Part shown: piece by piece, positions 38,645-47,902 of the stretch
Layout: each line of letters begins with the position of its first letter
Numbering within the stretch: the stretch's first letter is position 1
Origin: Leptolyngbyaceae cyanobacterium M33_DOE_097
GTDB taxonomy: Bacteria > Cyanobacteriota > Cyanobacteriia > Leptolyngbyales > Leptolyngbyaceae
Assembly (NCBI GenBank): GCA_015296075.1
Contig: DVDV01000200.1
Span: 1-58,723, forward strand
Direction of reading: 5' to 3'
Length of the DNA stretch: 58,723 nt
Made by a program: the position numbers and the translations under genes
The notes under the pieces: generated by a model
The model's database searches: none
Seen by the model: only the letters and a program-made list of their open reading frames with translations
What the model was told of the DNA's origin: nothing

Positions 38645-38841
38645 ACGTAGGAATGTTGATCCAAAAATCATATCTACACTCAGCAGCGCCGAATTTTGAA
38701 AGGATGTGTTTTTGTTAGCTCCCTTCATTCTCCAACCCTGAACGGATTTGTCTCCGGTGATTTGGCTAGAATGTGGGACTGAGAAATTCATTCAGCAATG
38801 CTGCTTTTCTCTAAAACTTCGTTCTGCTAATCCCCTTACCA

Positions 38842-40239
38842 ATGAGCGCTGCTACCATTCGTCCTGCTGTGATTACAGCCGTGTTGCCTGACTCGATCGC
38901 CGCCGAAATTGGCTTTGAACCGGGCGATCGGATCGTCTCGATTAATGGTCAGCAACCCCGAGATCTGATTGACTATCGCTTTCTCTGCGCCGACGAAGTG
39001 CTAGAGCTAGAGATTTTAGGCAAAGACGATAAGACTTACGAGATCGAGATTGAGAAAGACTACGACGAAGACCTGGGTTTAGAGTTTGAGACAGCCCTGT
39101 TTGATGGCTTAATTCAGTGCAATAACCGCTGCCCCTTCTGCTTTATCGATCAACAACCGCCCGGCAAGCGGAGCAGCCTTTACCTCAAAGACGATGACTA
39201 CCGCCTCAGTTTTCTCTACGGGAGCTACCTCACCCTCACTAATTTGACCCAACCCGAATGGGATCGGATCGAGCAACTGCGCCTATCTCCCCTCTACGTG
39301 TCGGTACATGCAACCGAGGTAGAGATTCGCACACGCCTGCTCAAAAATCCCCGCGCCGGGCTGATTCTCGATCAGTTGCGCTGGTTTCAGGAGCGATCGC
39401 TGCAAATTCACGCACAAGTTGTTTTGTGCCCCGGCATCAATGATGGGGAGCATCTCACCCAAACCTTGCTAGATCTGGCTCAATTCCACAAAGGTGAGTT
39501 TCCAGCCGTGGCATCCGTTGCAGTGGTTCCAGTAGGGCTGACCCGTTTTCGTCCCGCAGAAGACGAGCTAGTACCGGTCACGCAAGCGAAAGCCAGAGAA
39601 GTGATTGCTCAGGTGCAAGCTCTGCAAACCAAGTTTCAGCAAGAACTGGGCAGCACCTTTGCCTGGTTAGCCGACGAATGGTTTTTGATTGGGCGCGTTG
39701 ACTTACCGCCCGAAGCCCACTACGAAGACTACCCCCAGATTGGCAACGGCGTCGGCTCGATTCAACTCTTTCTCAAAGAGTTTCACAAAGCGGCCAAAAA
39801 GCTTCCCAAGAAACTAAAACAACCCCGTCGGCTCACGTGGGTCGTGGGTAATGCGGTTGAGTATGCCTTTCAGCCCTTGCTAGCCCGACTCAACCAGGTT
39901 GAAGGCTTAACCGTCGAAATGGCCGCGATCGCGAGTGAATACTGGGGGCAATCGATCAGCGTCACGGGTCTGATTACTGGGCAAGACATCCTGAAAACGT
40001 TGCAGGGCAAAGACTTAGGCGATGCGATTCTGATTCCCTCAGTGATGCTCAAGCACGACGAACCCAAGTTTCTCGATGACATGGCGATCGCCACATTAGA
40101 ACAGCAACTTGGCACCCCCATCATCGCTGTCGATGGGGTCAAAGGCTTAATGGATGCTTGCAGCCTCAAATCGACGAACCCACCCAAGCCGGAACGCGCT
40201 AAAGATCACTACGTGGAGTTAGCCAGCCACAAACCTTAA
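38842..40239 (+). CDS. TIGR03279/DUF512 radical SAM protein
   Basis: A 465-residue protein. Residues 8-60 are a PDZ-like domain (DSIAAEIGFEPGDRIVSINGQ). The radical SAM cluster motif is C-NNR-C-PF-C in QCNNRCPFCFIDQQPPGKRSSL, followed by LSFLYGSYLTLTNL and a barrel-like core. The C-terminal part is DUF512, ending with VDGVKGLMDACSL. This family is widespread and near-universal in cyanobacteria; its reaction is unknown. It is flanked by two inverted REP-like repeats, and the last codons of the gene are partly repeated downstream. Confidence 0.93.
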   Translation: MSAATIRPAVITAVLPDSIAAEIGFEPGDRIVSINGQQPRDLIDYRFLCADEVLELEILGKDDKTYEIEIEKDYDEDLGLEFETALFDGLIQCNNRCPFCFIDQQPPGKRSSLYLKDDDYRLSFLYGSYLTLTNLTQPEWDRIEQLRLSPLYVSVHATEVEIRTRLLKNPRAGLILDQLRWFQERSLQIHAQVVLCPGINDGEHLTQTLLDLAQFHKGEFPAVASVAVVPVGLTRFRPAEDELVPVTQAKAREVIAQVQALQTKFQQELGSTFAWLADEWFLIGRVDLPPEAHYEDYPQIGNGVGSIQLFLKEFHKAAKKLPKKLKQPRRLTWVVGNAVEYAFQPLLARLNQVEGLTVEMAAIASEYWGQSISVTGLITGQDILKTLQGKDLGDAILIPSVMLKHDEPKFLDDMAIATLEQQLGTPIIAVDGVKGLMDACSLKSTNPPKPERAKDHYVELASHKP

Positions 40240-40251
40240 ACAGCTCGAGTT

Positions 40252-40311
40252 CCAGTGATTGCGATCGATGGCATCAAAGGCTTAATGGATGTTTGCAGCC
40301 TCAATTCATAG
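40252..40311 (+). pseudogene. Decayed duplicate of the 3' end of the radical SAM gene
   Basis: Twenty codons translate to PVIAIDGIKGLMDVCSLNS then stop, matching PIIAVDGVKGLMDACSLKS at residues encoded from 40117. Spacing between the copies is 135 bp. The differences are conservative or synonymous, so the segment once evolved as coding sequence. It is either a leftover of a tandem duplication or an old 3' end displaced by an insertion. Confidence 0.75.
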
Positions 40312-40514
40312 CACCGAAGGAATCTACGAGGCGTACCAGCCCCAGCTTTATAGCGATTTGAATCGTTTGGGAGTCTATGCCGCTCATCCCTGAAAAGACA
40401 CTATCACTTGGCTTCTCTAATTCACAGCAAGAGAAAATTATCCCGTCACTACAGGAAAGTTCAGCATTGTTCGAAACTGAATATAGATATGCTTTTGGAT
40501 AAGCATCCTTAGGA

Positions 40515-40552
40515 TAGGGGCGTTTTGCAAAACGCCCTTACAGAATTCATAC
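40515..40552. repeat. REP-like palindromic repeat, copy 2 (inverted)
   Basis: Inverted relative to the copy at 38607-38644. It contains a perfect 20-bp palindrome, GGGCGTTTTGCAAAACGCCC. It lies just downstream of the minus-strand gene at 40563-41513, where it could also act as its 3' end structure. Confidence 0.8.
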
Positions 40553-40562
40553 ACCCGATCGC

Positions 40563-41513
40563 TTATTTTTGAGCGTTTTGTAGAGCGGCTTCGCTGTTTT
40601 GCAGATAGGTCGCAACGCGATCTTGCGCTGTAGCATACCGCTTATCTGTTGCAGGCACCGCCGCCATCAAATCAGAGGCCTGTCGCCAACGAGCGGCAAT
40701 CTCTAACCAGGTCGCAGCAGAGTCTGCTTTTCTGCCCATGGTGGCCGCTTGCTCAGCTAAACGCACCGCTTTGGCAAAAGAGTCGGCTGAGCCCCTGGTC
40801 GGCTGAGCGGCTTTTGTCGGACTCGGCTGCACTGACTTGATAGCACTTGGAGCAACCATCGGCGTTGGAGCAACCATCGGCGATGGTTTTGGCAGCACTG
40901 GCTGAGCCTTCTCCTTAGGTTGTGGCTGAGTCTGAGAGCTAAACGTAGGTTGCGTTTCTGCCAAATCTTTTGGTGCAAACTGCGTATAAGCAGCCCAGGC
41001 AACTAAGCCCAGCAAAGTGACCGTACTCGCACCCAGCAAGCCACCCCGTAACAACTGCTTACGAGCTTTTTGTTGACGAGGAGACTCGCTCTTAATTGCG
41101 GTAGACGTAGGAGCCGTTTTGAGCGACTTCAAGTCTTGCGCCACTTGCTGCAACAGATTGGGCTGATTCAGCGTAATTTCTTTTGACCAAAGTAGTTGGC
41201 CGTCTGGATCGCGACGAATTTCTTGGAGCCAAAGCAATTGTTGCTCTCGAACGATCCGGCTATTGATGTTAACGCGGCGAATATTACGTGGGGCGATCGC
41301 CTCTAAAATCTTGCGAACTCGCTCTGGCAAGGTTGTTATATCTAGTTGCTCTGGCGTTGCGGCTTCACACAGCAGTTGAAGCACACCATTTTCAAAAATG
41401 GCACGCGTTCTAACGCCACAGTCAGACAGACGATCATTCAACACTTGAATAATCGCAGCGACGCTGCCTTGGCTTGCCTGTAAAAAAATGTCGTTTACGG
41501 GGTTGGTCATCAT
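40563..41513 (-). CDS. Conserved cyanobacterial protein with one membrane helix
   Basis: A 316-residue protein. Residues 1-115 form a mixed alpha/beta domain (SVAAIIQVLNDRLSDCGVRTRAIFENGVLQLLCE). A helix at about 157-177 (GLLGASTVTLLGLVAWAAYTQ) crosses the membrane. A Pro/Gln-rich segment with repeated MVAPTPMVAPS-like units follows, and the last 75 residues are helical with AKAVRLAEQAATMGRKADSAATW, a pattern common in cyanobacterial proteins of unknown role. No function is known to me. The start is ATG at 41513; the neighbours give no clue. Confidence 0.75.
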   Translation of the reverse strand: MMTNPVNDIFLQASQGSVAAIIQVLNDRLSDCGVRTRAIFENGVLQLLCEAATPEQLDITTLPERVRKILEAIAPRNIRRVNINSRIVREQQLLWLQEIRRDPDGQLLWSKEITLNQPNLLQQVAQDLKSLKTAPTSTAIKSESPRQQKARKQLLRGGLLGASTVTLLGLVAWAAYTQFAPKDLAETQPTFSSQTQPQPKEKAQPVLPKPSPMVAPTPMVAPSAIKSVQPSPTKAAQPTRGSADSFAKAVRLAEQAATMGRKADSAATWLEIAARWRQASDLMAAVPATDKRYATAQDRVATYLQNSEAALQNAQK

Positions 41514-41889
41514 TTTGCTCTGGCAGATAGTGAATGGAACCCTTTACCACTCGTTGCACCGGGATACTAAATAGATAGAAATAGAATGTTGAATAAAGAC
41601 TAAATTTTACAGGAAAACTCGAACCGAATCCTGATTAAAGATACTGCATGGATCCTATTTAGGATCATATTTGAACCAAAATTTATCAAGTTGGTAGCGT
41701 AGATCACAGATACAGAGAGAGTTAGGTGGCTTATTTCGTTTTCTTATTGCCCTTTACCAGTTAATAAGGTTATCCAAACAAAAGTTAACAATCCCTGGAT
41801 CGCCACCAGTCTCAGGGTAACTCAGTCTTTTTCAATCCCCTTTTGAGCCTGCGTCGGTTACACCGGGCGATCGCTCTAGTCTTCTCGCT
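41514..41889. other. Gene-free stretch with short palindrome
   Basis: About 375 bp between two minus-strand genes. It contains GATCCTA-TT-TAGGATC (41651-41666), a perfect seven-pair inverted repeat that might be an operator. Nothing else is recognised. Confidence 0.5.
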
Positions 41890-42510
41890 TCAATGCCCTT
41901 CCCAGCGATTAAGTGGTACGCAGTCAATCTCAAGCTGGTCGAGCGCTCGCGCCACCACAAAATCCACCAAGTCTTCAACCGTTTGAGGTTGGTGATACCA
42001 GGCTGGAATGGCAGGTACAATTCGAGCGCCCGCCTCTGCCAAAGCCGTCAGATTGCGTAAGTGAATCAGGCTAAACGGTGTTTCACGCGGCACCAAGACT
42101 AACTTACGCCCCTCCTTGAGTTGCACATCAGCCGCCCGTTCAAGTAAGTCAGAACTCAAGCCCGTCGCAATTTTTGCAGCGGTACTCATGCTACACGGCA
42201 TCACCAACATTCCCAACGTGCGAAACGAGCCACTCGCGATCGTCGCCCCCACATCACTCCAGGGGTGACAGGTCAACTTACCACCCACTTCAACCCCCGC
42301 TTGCGATCGCCAAAACTGTTCTTGCTGCATCGGCTCCGCTGGCATGCGAATATCTTGCTCGGCTTGCCAAACCATGTAAACCGCTTTTGAAGCAACTAAC
42401 TCAACAGCATAATCTGCCGCCAGAAGATATTTAAGTGCCCGCACCGCGTAGATTAGACCAGAGGCACCTGTTACCCCCAAAATTAGTGGACGATTTGATG
42501 AATTAGCCAC
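41890..42510 (-). CDS. ubiX: Flavin prenyltransferase UbiX
   Basis: UbiX attaches a dimethylallyl group to FMN to make prenylated FMN, the cofactor of UbiD-type decarboxylases. In cyanobacteria this serves plastoquinone synthesis. The 206-residue protein shows GVTGASGLIYAVRALKYLL, an IASGSFRT phosphate-binding segment, MLVMPCSMSTAAKIATGLS and LVLVPRETPFSLIHLRNL, all diagnostic. It is the last of a minus-strand run with the transglutaminase-like and CrtISO-like genes; a 55-bp gap separates it from the former. Confidence 0.96.
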   Translation of the reverse strand: MANSSNRPLILGVTGASGLIYAVRALKYLLAADYAVELVASKAVYMVWQAEQDIRMPAEPMQQEQFWRSQAGVEVGGKLTCHPWSDVGATIASGSFRTLGMLVMPCSMSTAAKIATGLSSDLLERAADVQLKEGRKLVLVPRETPFSLIHLRNLTALAEAGARIVPAIPAWYHQPQTVEDLVDFVVARALDQLEIDCVPLNRWEGH

Positions 42511-42565
42511 GAAACCTCTAACTTTTCCTACGTGTTAACAAATCGACTCGGCATCTAACCCAGCC

Positions 42566-43183
42566 CTACAGAACCGCGTCTGGCAGACATGTCAGCATCT
42601 CATCCCAGGTTGAGCAGCGTTGCAGGCGATCGACCACAATTGGCAACGGCTCCGCAAAGATCGTCGAAAAATCCATTTCGCCTGCTAAGCGAGGATTAAA
42701 CGCAAGTTGCTCCATGGGTGGTTTGAACTGAGCATCCACGTCGGGACGATTGCCTCTAGGGTCGAGCCGATACCAGCCGTAATCAGGCAAATACACCGCA
42801 TTGAAACCATGCAAGCAGTAGGGCGCACCATCATCATTCACACTCAAGCGCTGGTAACACAACCCCGCTGGAATGTAGTTCGCCCGTAGCAGTGCTGCCA
42901 ACAAGTGGCTTTTGGCATAGCAATAGCCCGTCTGATGGTGCAAGACCTCTGAAGCTTTGCACGGCACGGGATTCATCTGGTAATCTACGCTGTGCTTAAT
43001 CTCATCCCGCACCCACTCAAAACAGGTCTGCGCGATCGCCTCTACCGATGTCTGAGTTGCCGCTAACACCTTTGCCTGAGCCAATACAGCCGGATGCTGC
43101 CAATCAATAATGTCCGTTGATGCAAGATAGGGGGCTAAATTTTCCATACATGATGACCAGGTTATGAGCCGAGAGGGTTTCAC
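42566..43183 (-). CDS. Transglutaminase-like cysteine protease family protein
   Basis: A protein of 205 residues from the GTG at 43183, or 193 from an ATG at 43147. It has the transglutaminase-like catalytic triad: Cys in TGYCYAKSHLLAALLRA, His in CLHGFNAVYL and Asp in WYRLDPRGNRPD. Family members hydrolyse or crosslink amide bonds; this small stand-alone type is common in bacteria without defined substrates. The GTG overlaps the stop of the upstream oxidoreductase gene by four bases (GTGA), suggesting translational coupling. No signal peptide is visible. Confidence 0.88.
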   Translation of the reverse strand: MKPSRLITWSSCMENLAPYLASTDIIDWQHPAVLAQAKVLAATQTSVEAIAQTCFEWVRDEIKHSVDYQMNPVPCKASEVLHHQTGYCYAKSHLLAALLRANYIPAGLCYQRLSVNDDGAPYCLHGFNAVYLPDYGWYRLDPRGNRPDVDAQFKPPMEQLAFNPRLAGEMDFSTIFAEPLPIVVDRLQRCSTWDEMLTCLPDAVL

Positions 43184-44772
43184 CGATCGCCCGACCGATT
43201 AAGGTGCAGCGATTTCAACAATTCAAGGTGCTGACCAACTGGGGCGATCGTATTGGCTGTGATCAAGCCACTCGCCGCGACTGCTGGCAGTCCAATGCCA
43301 GGAAAGGTCGAGTCACCACAACAAAACAAGCCTGCCAACGGTGTGCGACAGCCCGGAAACACACTTTCGCCTGCGCGTAACGCCGGACCATAAGAACCGC
43401 GATCGCGTCGCAAAAATCGAGCATGGGTCAACGGCGTGCCCACCAGAGCCACCTCAGTGCGCTGGCGAATATCTGGAATCACCCGCTCCAGAGCTTGCCA
43501 CATCACCTCAGCCCGCACCTCCTTTTGCTTGGCGTAGGCAGCACTATGCCGATCTAAGCCAGCCCACAGCTCATACGGTTCGTTGCCGGGGGTGTAGACG
43601 TGAATCGCATGTTTGCCGAGAGGTGCCAACTCAGGATCCAATCGGGAAGGAATCGAAATCAACACGACATTCTGAGGGGCAGTTAAATGCTGCCAATCAT
43701 TCACCACGATGTAGTGACACGCCAGATTTTCGGGTAAGTTTGTCGCATCAATGCCCAAGTGCAAATGCATGAAGCTATCACAAGCCGGGGTTGCCTGCCG
43801 CTGCTCAACAAACCGAGAGGGTAAAGCGCCCTGGGGCACCAGTTTGAGCGTATCCCAAATCGATGCATTGGAGATAACCGCCTGTCGCGCCTGCAAAACC
43901 TTGCCATTTCGCAGTTTTACCCCCACCGCGCGATTTGCCTGCACCAACACTTGCTCGACATGAGCGTTGAGCCAGAGCCGCCCGTTAAATTTCTCTACCC
44001 CTCGTACTAACGCCCCCACTAATGCCCCACTTCCCCCAATCGGATAGTCAAGCTGCACACCGGGGCGATACCAATCAGCAAACATAAACGCAACTTCTGC
44101 CGCGCTGGTGCCATCCGCAGGCAACCCCGACAACAAAAAGCAAAGTAAGTTGAGCCAGTTGCGTAAGAATGGATCCTGCACCACATCATCCATCACCCGC
44201 GCAAACGCCCCGGTCAGGCGCATGATTTGCGGAGCGTGCTGCAACATCGACGGGGCAAATGGGCCAACCGACAGCAGCGCACCAACATCCAAACGGAGAG
44301 CCGCAGGTGGTAGGGAGATCGCAGCCTTAGCCAGGGGAGCCATCACCTGTTGCAGCCGCCGCCATTCGGCAACAGCCGTGGAGCCTCGAAACCGCTCAAC
44401 AATCTCGCAAAACTGATCTGCACCAACCGCCGTGTCAAAGTCACCTTCTGGCAAGCAACAGCCCCAGGTATCGTAATTAGCCCAGGTCACATCTTCCGCG
44501 ATCGCATCTAACACCTGCCGCAACGGGTTTGGTGAGGGACTGTAGGACAGCCCAGAATACAGTGAAGGGCCAGAGTCAAAGCGATAGCCCTGATACTTAA
44601 ACGCATGCGCCGCTCCACCCGGAATTGAGTGGCTCTCGCAGACCAGCACCTGCAAGCCATAGCGAGCCAGCAGAGCCGCACTACACAACCCACCTATCCC
44701 ACTGCCGATGACAATCACATCCACAGTCTCAGCAGAATTCGTCAAAGTCTGGGTTGAGTCGAGCGATCGCAT
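43180..44772 (-). CDS. CrtISO/CrtI-family FAD-dependent oxidoreductase
   Basis: A 530-residue flavoprotein with an N-terminal dinucleotide fold (VIVIGSGIGGLCSAALLARYG), a CESHSIPGGAAHAFKYQGYRF segment and the C-terminal GLFCCGDSTFPGIGLPAVAASG motif, typical of the carotenoid isomerase/desaturase superfamily. CrtH isomerises poly-cis lycopene in cyanobacteria; this could be CrtH or a paralogue with a different terpenoid substrate. ATG 44772 is preferred over 44793 because GAGAGG lies six bases before it and the upstream ATG lies within a terminator stem. That hairpin would hide the ribosome binding site. It is followed by the transglutaminase-like gene with a 4-bp overlap. Confidence 0.87.
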   Translation of the reverse strand: MRSLDSTQTLTNSAETVDVIVIGSGIGGLCSAALLARYGLQVLVCESHSIPGGAAHAFKYQGYRFDSGPSLYSGLSYSPSPNPLRQVLDAIAEDVTWANYDTWGCCLPEGDFDTAVGADQFCEIVERFRGSTAVAEWRRLQQVMAPLAKAAISLPPAALRLDVGALLSVGPFAPSMLQHAPQIMRLTGAFARVMDDVVQDPFLRNWLNLLCFLLSGLPADGTSAAEVAFMFADWYRPGVQLDYPIGGSGALVGALVRGVEKFNGRLWLNAHVEQVLVQANRAVGVKLRNGKVLQARQAVISNASIWDTLKLVPQGALPSRFVEQRQATPACDSFMHLHLGIDATNLPENLACHYIVVNDWQHLTAPQNVVLISIPSRLDPELAPLGKHAIHVYTPGNEPYELWAGLDRHSAAYAKQKEVRAEVMWQALERVIPDIRQRTEVALVGTPLTHARFLRRDRGSYGPALRAGESVFPGCRTPLAGLFCCGDSTFPGIGLPAVAASGLITANTIAPVGQHLELLKSLHLNRSGDR

Positions 44773-44812
44773 AAAAAACCTCTCACTATCCATTCGACAG
44801 GATAACGAGAGG
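44773..44812 (-). terminator. Terminator hairpin abutting the CrtISO-like start codon
   Basis: On the minus strand a 13-pair stem (arms 44800-44812 and 44779-44791, with two G-U pairs), an eight-base loop and TTTTTT directly before the ATG at 44772 form an intrinsic terminator. It would end the rnr transcript, whose stop lies at 44862. Its 3' arm contains the GAGAGG that serves as ribosome binding site of the next gene. Confidence 0.75.
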
Positions 44813-44861
44813 AATCTGAAATAGGGAAGGGTTGCTAGAAAAAACCGTTCAAGGCGATCGC

Positions 44862-47312
44862 CTACTCATCCTCTAGCTCATCTTCATCCTCATCATCAAG
44901 ATCTTCGACCTCATCAAGTTCTTCATCATCTTCCACATCAAAGTCATCCAGCACCTCTTCAATTGGCTCCACTTCATCCACACGGGAAAGCAGCACAGGA
45001 GCTTCTGGGGCTTCCTCAATCGCCTCACTGCCAGCGCTGAGAGCAACCAGGTCAATCTGCTGGCGATAGTAGTCAACATCCTTAACTTGCACCTCAATCC
45101 GATCGCCCAGGCGATATTGCTTGCGGTTCTTGCGACCGACCAGCGTTTGTTGGCGCGATCGGTACTCGTACCAGTCATCCTTCAGCGAACTGACGTGTAC
45201 CAGCCCCTCAACCAACAACTCTTCTAACTCAACAAACAGGCCATAGGACTGCACGCCGATGATCAACCCGTGGAAAATCTCCCCAGTGCGTTCCCGCATC
45301 AGTTCAACTTTCTTCAGCTCATCCAGGTCGTCTTCTGCTTCTTTGGCAACTTTTTCGCGCTCACTCAGATGCACCACAACGGCAGCAAAATAACGCTCTA
45401 ACTCTTGATGAATATCCGGTGGCAGCACGTTCCAACTAATGTTGCCGTGGCACGAACTATGGCGCAGATCAACCGTCTCTTTAGAACGCGTCGATTTGCG
45501 ATCGCGACCATGCTCAAACACCGCATGCAGCACCCGTTGCACTAACAGATCCGGGTAGCGCCGCACCGGTGAGGTAAAGTGCGAGTACCCCTGGTCTAAC
45601 GCCAAACCAAAATGGGGTTTTGGCTCGGTGCTGTAGGTCGCAGGCTTCAGCGTCTCCAGCAAGAGGTAGGTCAACACCCGCTCTGCATCCGACTCGGCAA
45701 ACTTTTGAGTAAACCGACGATAATCGCGCGGGTAAACCGTCTCAGGTTCCTCTAGTTGCAGCTCAATGCCCATATTGAGCACCAGCTTGGCAAGTTCTTC
45801 CACATCCTTCGGGTTCGGAGTCGGATGCACCCGATACACACAGGGCACCTCTAACGCCCGTAAATGAGCCGCGACCAGCTGATTCGCCAGCACCACCAAC
45901 TCCACAATCATCGTGTGAATCGGTTCAGACGGCAGCTCAATAATGGCACTCAGGGCACCTTCATCGTCGTAGTGAAACTTAGGCCGAAACGTAATCTGAT
46001 TACCGTCAGGATCATCCTGGGTGCTAGCCAGGGCGCGATCCGGCAGATTTAGCTCAAACGCACCGCGATTATGACGCTGTTCACGCAAAGCTTGGCTCAG
46101 ACGCGCCAGGTGGTGCAGCGTTTCAAACACTTCTTCGAAGGGAGCAATGTCATCTGGCGATTCTGTATCCAGATCGTGCTCTAGGATTGCCTCTGCCTGC
46201 TCGTAGCTGAGTTGATAATCAACATTGATCACCGTTGGTTGAATCTCATATTCAACCACTTCCCCATCTTCATCCAGAGTCACCAGCACCGAAACAGCGA
46301 GACGTTCTTTGCCCACTTGAAACGAGCAGAGATTGTTGGTCAGCTCATCGGGCAGCATTGGCACCACGCGATCGCCCAGATAAACCGACGTGCCGCGCTT
46401 CTTAGCTTCCCGGTCAATCGAAGACTCTGCCTCAACGTAGTACGCAACATCCGCAATGTGAATGCCCAGTTGCACCCTGCCGTCATCAAACTGCTCCAGC
46501 GTGATCGCGTCATCCAGACTGTCGATGCCAGTGCTGTCTGGCTTCAAAGTCAGAGTCGTCACCTTACGAAAATCAATCCGATTTTTTAGCTCTGACTTGG
46601 GAATTTTTGTCGGCAGTTTCTTGATCGCTTCTTGCACGTGCCCCGAAAACTCGTGAGGCAAGTCATATTTGCAATAAACAATATCCATCTCTGAGATGGA
46701 AGTGTCATTTCCCAGAATTTTGGCAATTCGCCCAATCGGCGGATTTTTACCCAAGGGGTAGCGCAAAACTTCTACATGCACGAGCTGGTCGATCGCATCA
46801 GCGGGATCTTCCCCGTTTTGCTTGAGAGCAACCTGAAACCGCAGCCGATCATCCAAAGGTTTCGCCAGGTAGTGACCCTCCTCACCGGGGATCACCTTTG
46901 CCAACACCGAGGGATTCGATCGCTCTAAGATCAGCCTCACTTCCCCTTCAGGGCTTCGCTTTTGATTGCCTTCTTTCGTCACCCGCACCAAAACGCGATC
47001 GCCATTCCAGGCATTGTTGAGCTGGCTCGGCGGAATGTAGACATCCTCCGCATCATCCTCATCTTGAATCGCAAAGCAAAACCCTTTGCTAGAACAGCGC
47101 AGCCGCCCTTCTACCAACCCTTCTTCGGGCAAGCGGCGATAACGGCCCCGGTCTTTTTCTAAGATGCCAATTTTCTCAAGCGCATCTAACGCGATTTGGA
47201 GTTTTCGCAAGCTAGTTTCATCATCGCATTCCAGCTTTTTTTCGAGAATTTTGGGAGCAATGAGCTTGTCATCTGCAAAATTTGCCAGCAACTCGGCGAT
47301 CGAGAATTCCAT
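44862..47312 (-). CDS. rnr: Ribonuclease R / VacB family exoribonuclease
   Basis: A 3'-5' exoribonuclease that degrades structured RNA. The 816-residue protein has an N-terminal winged-helix segment, cold-shock domains, the RNB domain with the four catalytic aspartates in DSTGIDSLDDAITLE, and a C-terminal S1 domain (GEIFHGLIIGVQSYGLFVELEE). It ends in a strongly acidic tail of more than 40 residues rich in D and E, unlike the basic tail of E. coli RNase R. The ATG at 47312 (MEFSIAELLANF) is chosen; the longer frame to 47420 has no homologous features. A terminator follows. Confidence 0.95.
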   Translation of the reverse strand: MEFSIAELLANFADDKLIAPKILEKKLECDDETSLRKLQIALDALEKIGILEKDRGRYRRLPEEGLVEGRLRCSSKGFCFAIQDEDDAEDVYIPPSQLNNAWNGDRVLVRVTKEGNQKRSPEGEVRLILERSNPSVLAKVIPGEEGHYLAKPLDDRLRFQVALKQNGEDPADAIDQLVHVEVLRYPLGKNPPIGRIAKILGNDTSISEMDIVYCKYDLPHEFSGHVQEAIKKLPTKIPKSELKNRIDFRKVTTLTLKPDSTGIDSLDDAITLEQFDDGRVQLGIHIADVAYYVEAESSIDREAKKRGTSVYLGDRVVPMLPDELTNNLCSFQVGKERLAVSVLVTLDEDGEVVEYEIQPTVINVDYQLSYEQAEAILEHDLDTESPDDIAPFEEVFETLHHLARLSQALREQRHNRGAFELNLPDRALASTQDDPDGNQITFRPKFHYDDEGALSAIIELPSEPIHTMIVELVVLANQLVAAHLRALEVPCVYRVHPTPNPKDVEELAKLVLNMGIELQLEEPETVYPRDYRRFTQKFAESDAERVLTYLLLETLKPATYSTEPKPHFGLALDQGYSHFTSPVRRYPDLLVQRVLHAVFEHGRDRKSTRSKETVDLRHSSCHGNISWNVLPPDIHQELERYFAAVVVHLSEREKVAKEAEDDLDELKKVELMRERTGEIFHGLIIGVQSYGLFVELEELLVEGLVHVSSLKDDWYEYRSRQQTLVGRKNRKQYRLGDRIEVQVKDVDYYRQQIDLVALSAGSEAIEEAPEAPVLLSRVDEVEPIEEVLDDFDVEDDEELDEVEDLDDEDEDELEDE

Positions 47313-47902
47313 GAAGCGCTTAATCCTTAATGTCCTTGAACCGTTTATCAACCCAGCTCCAGAGGTCTCGCCGCAAGCACTCGCAACGCTGCCAAATAGC
47401 ACCGAAGAGCAGGCGATCATCCCTCCTTAGATTTGCGTTGTGTTTTCCACAGTCAGCAATTCAGAAAACACACATGCTCATCATTTTGTCACCACTGACT
47501 GCAATCAGCACATTCTGATCAGCAATTCGACCATCTTGAGTAGATGGAAAATCCAGAGTTGGAATCGATCGAGAAAGAAAATAGTAAGGCACAACGCCTT
47601 ATCTAATCTTTATTTTTATCCTGATGTGTCCTTCTTTCTCACGTTTTCCTTAAGAAATCTTTGCAGTCTTGAGTTTTTTTGGCTAGAGAAATCGGGCTAC
47701 TCTGGCTGTCTTTATGAATGTCTGGCGTGAGGACAAATGCGAAATGAGCCGTTGCCTCCGAATTTAAACCGCGCGATCGCCCCTTTTAGCCACTAAGCGA
47801 CGCCTCCCAAACACCGATAAGACAGGACTTTTAACGTTAAGAGAGACTTGACGATTTGAGGTTTTTCGGGTTAACTAAAGCCTCACGTATTGAGATGTTG
47901 TC
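47313..47902. other. Gene-free stretch between rnr and ftsX
   Basis: About 590 bp between divergent genes. Several short frames exist, none protein-like. No structured RNA or repeat was recognised. Promoters of both genes are expected here. Confidence 0.5.

Noticed and set aside
40849-40894. Short direct repeat (two similar GGAGCAACCATCGGCG-type units) as a possible CRISPR-like array
   Set aside because: Only two units, within the coding sequence of a Pro-rich linker; ordinary internal repetition.
43341-43772. 143-codon plus-strand frame inside the CrtISO-like gene
   Set aside because: Antisense shadow of a conserved flavoprotein, with no domain of its own.
46212-46589. 125-codon plus-strand frame inside rnr
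   Set aside because: It is antisense to the conserved RNB domain; a shadow frame.
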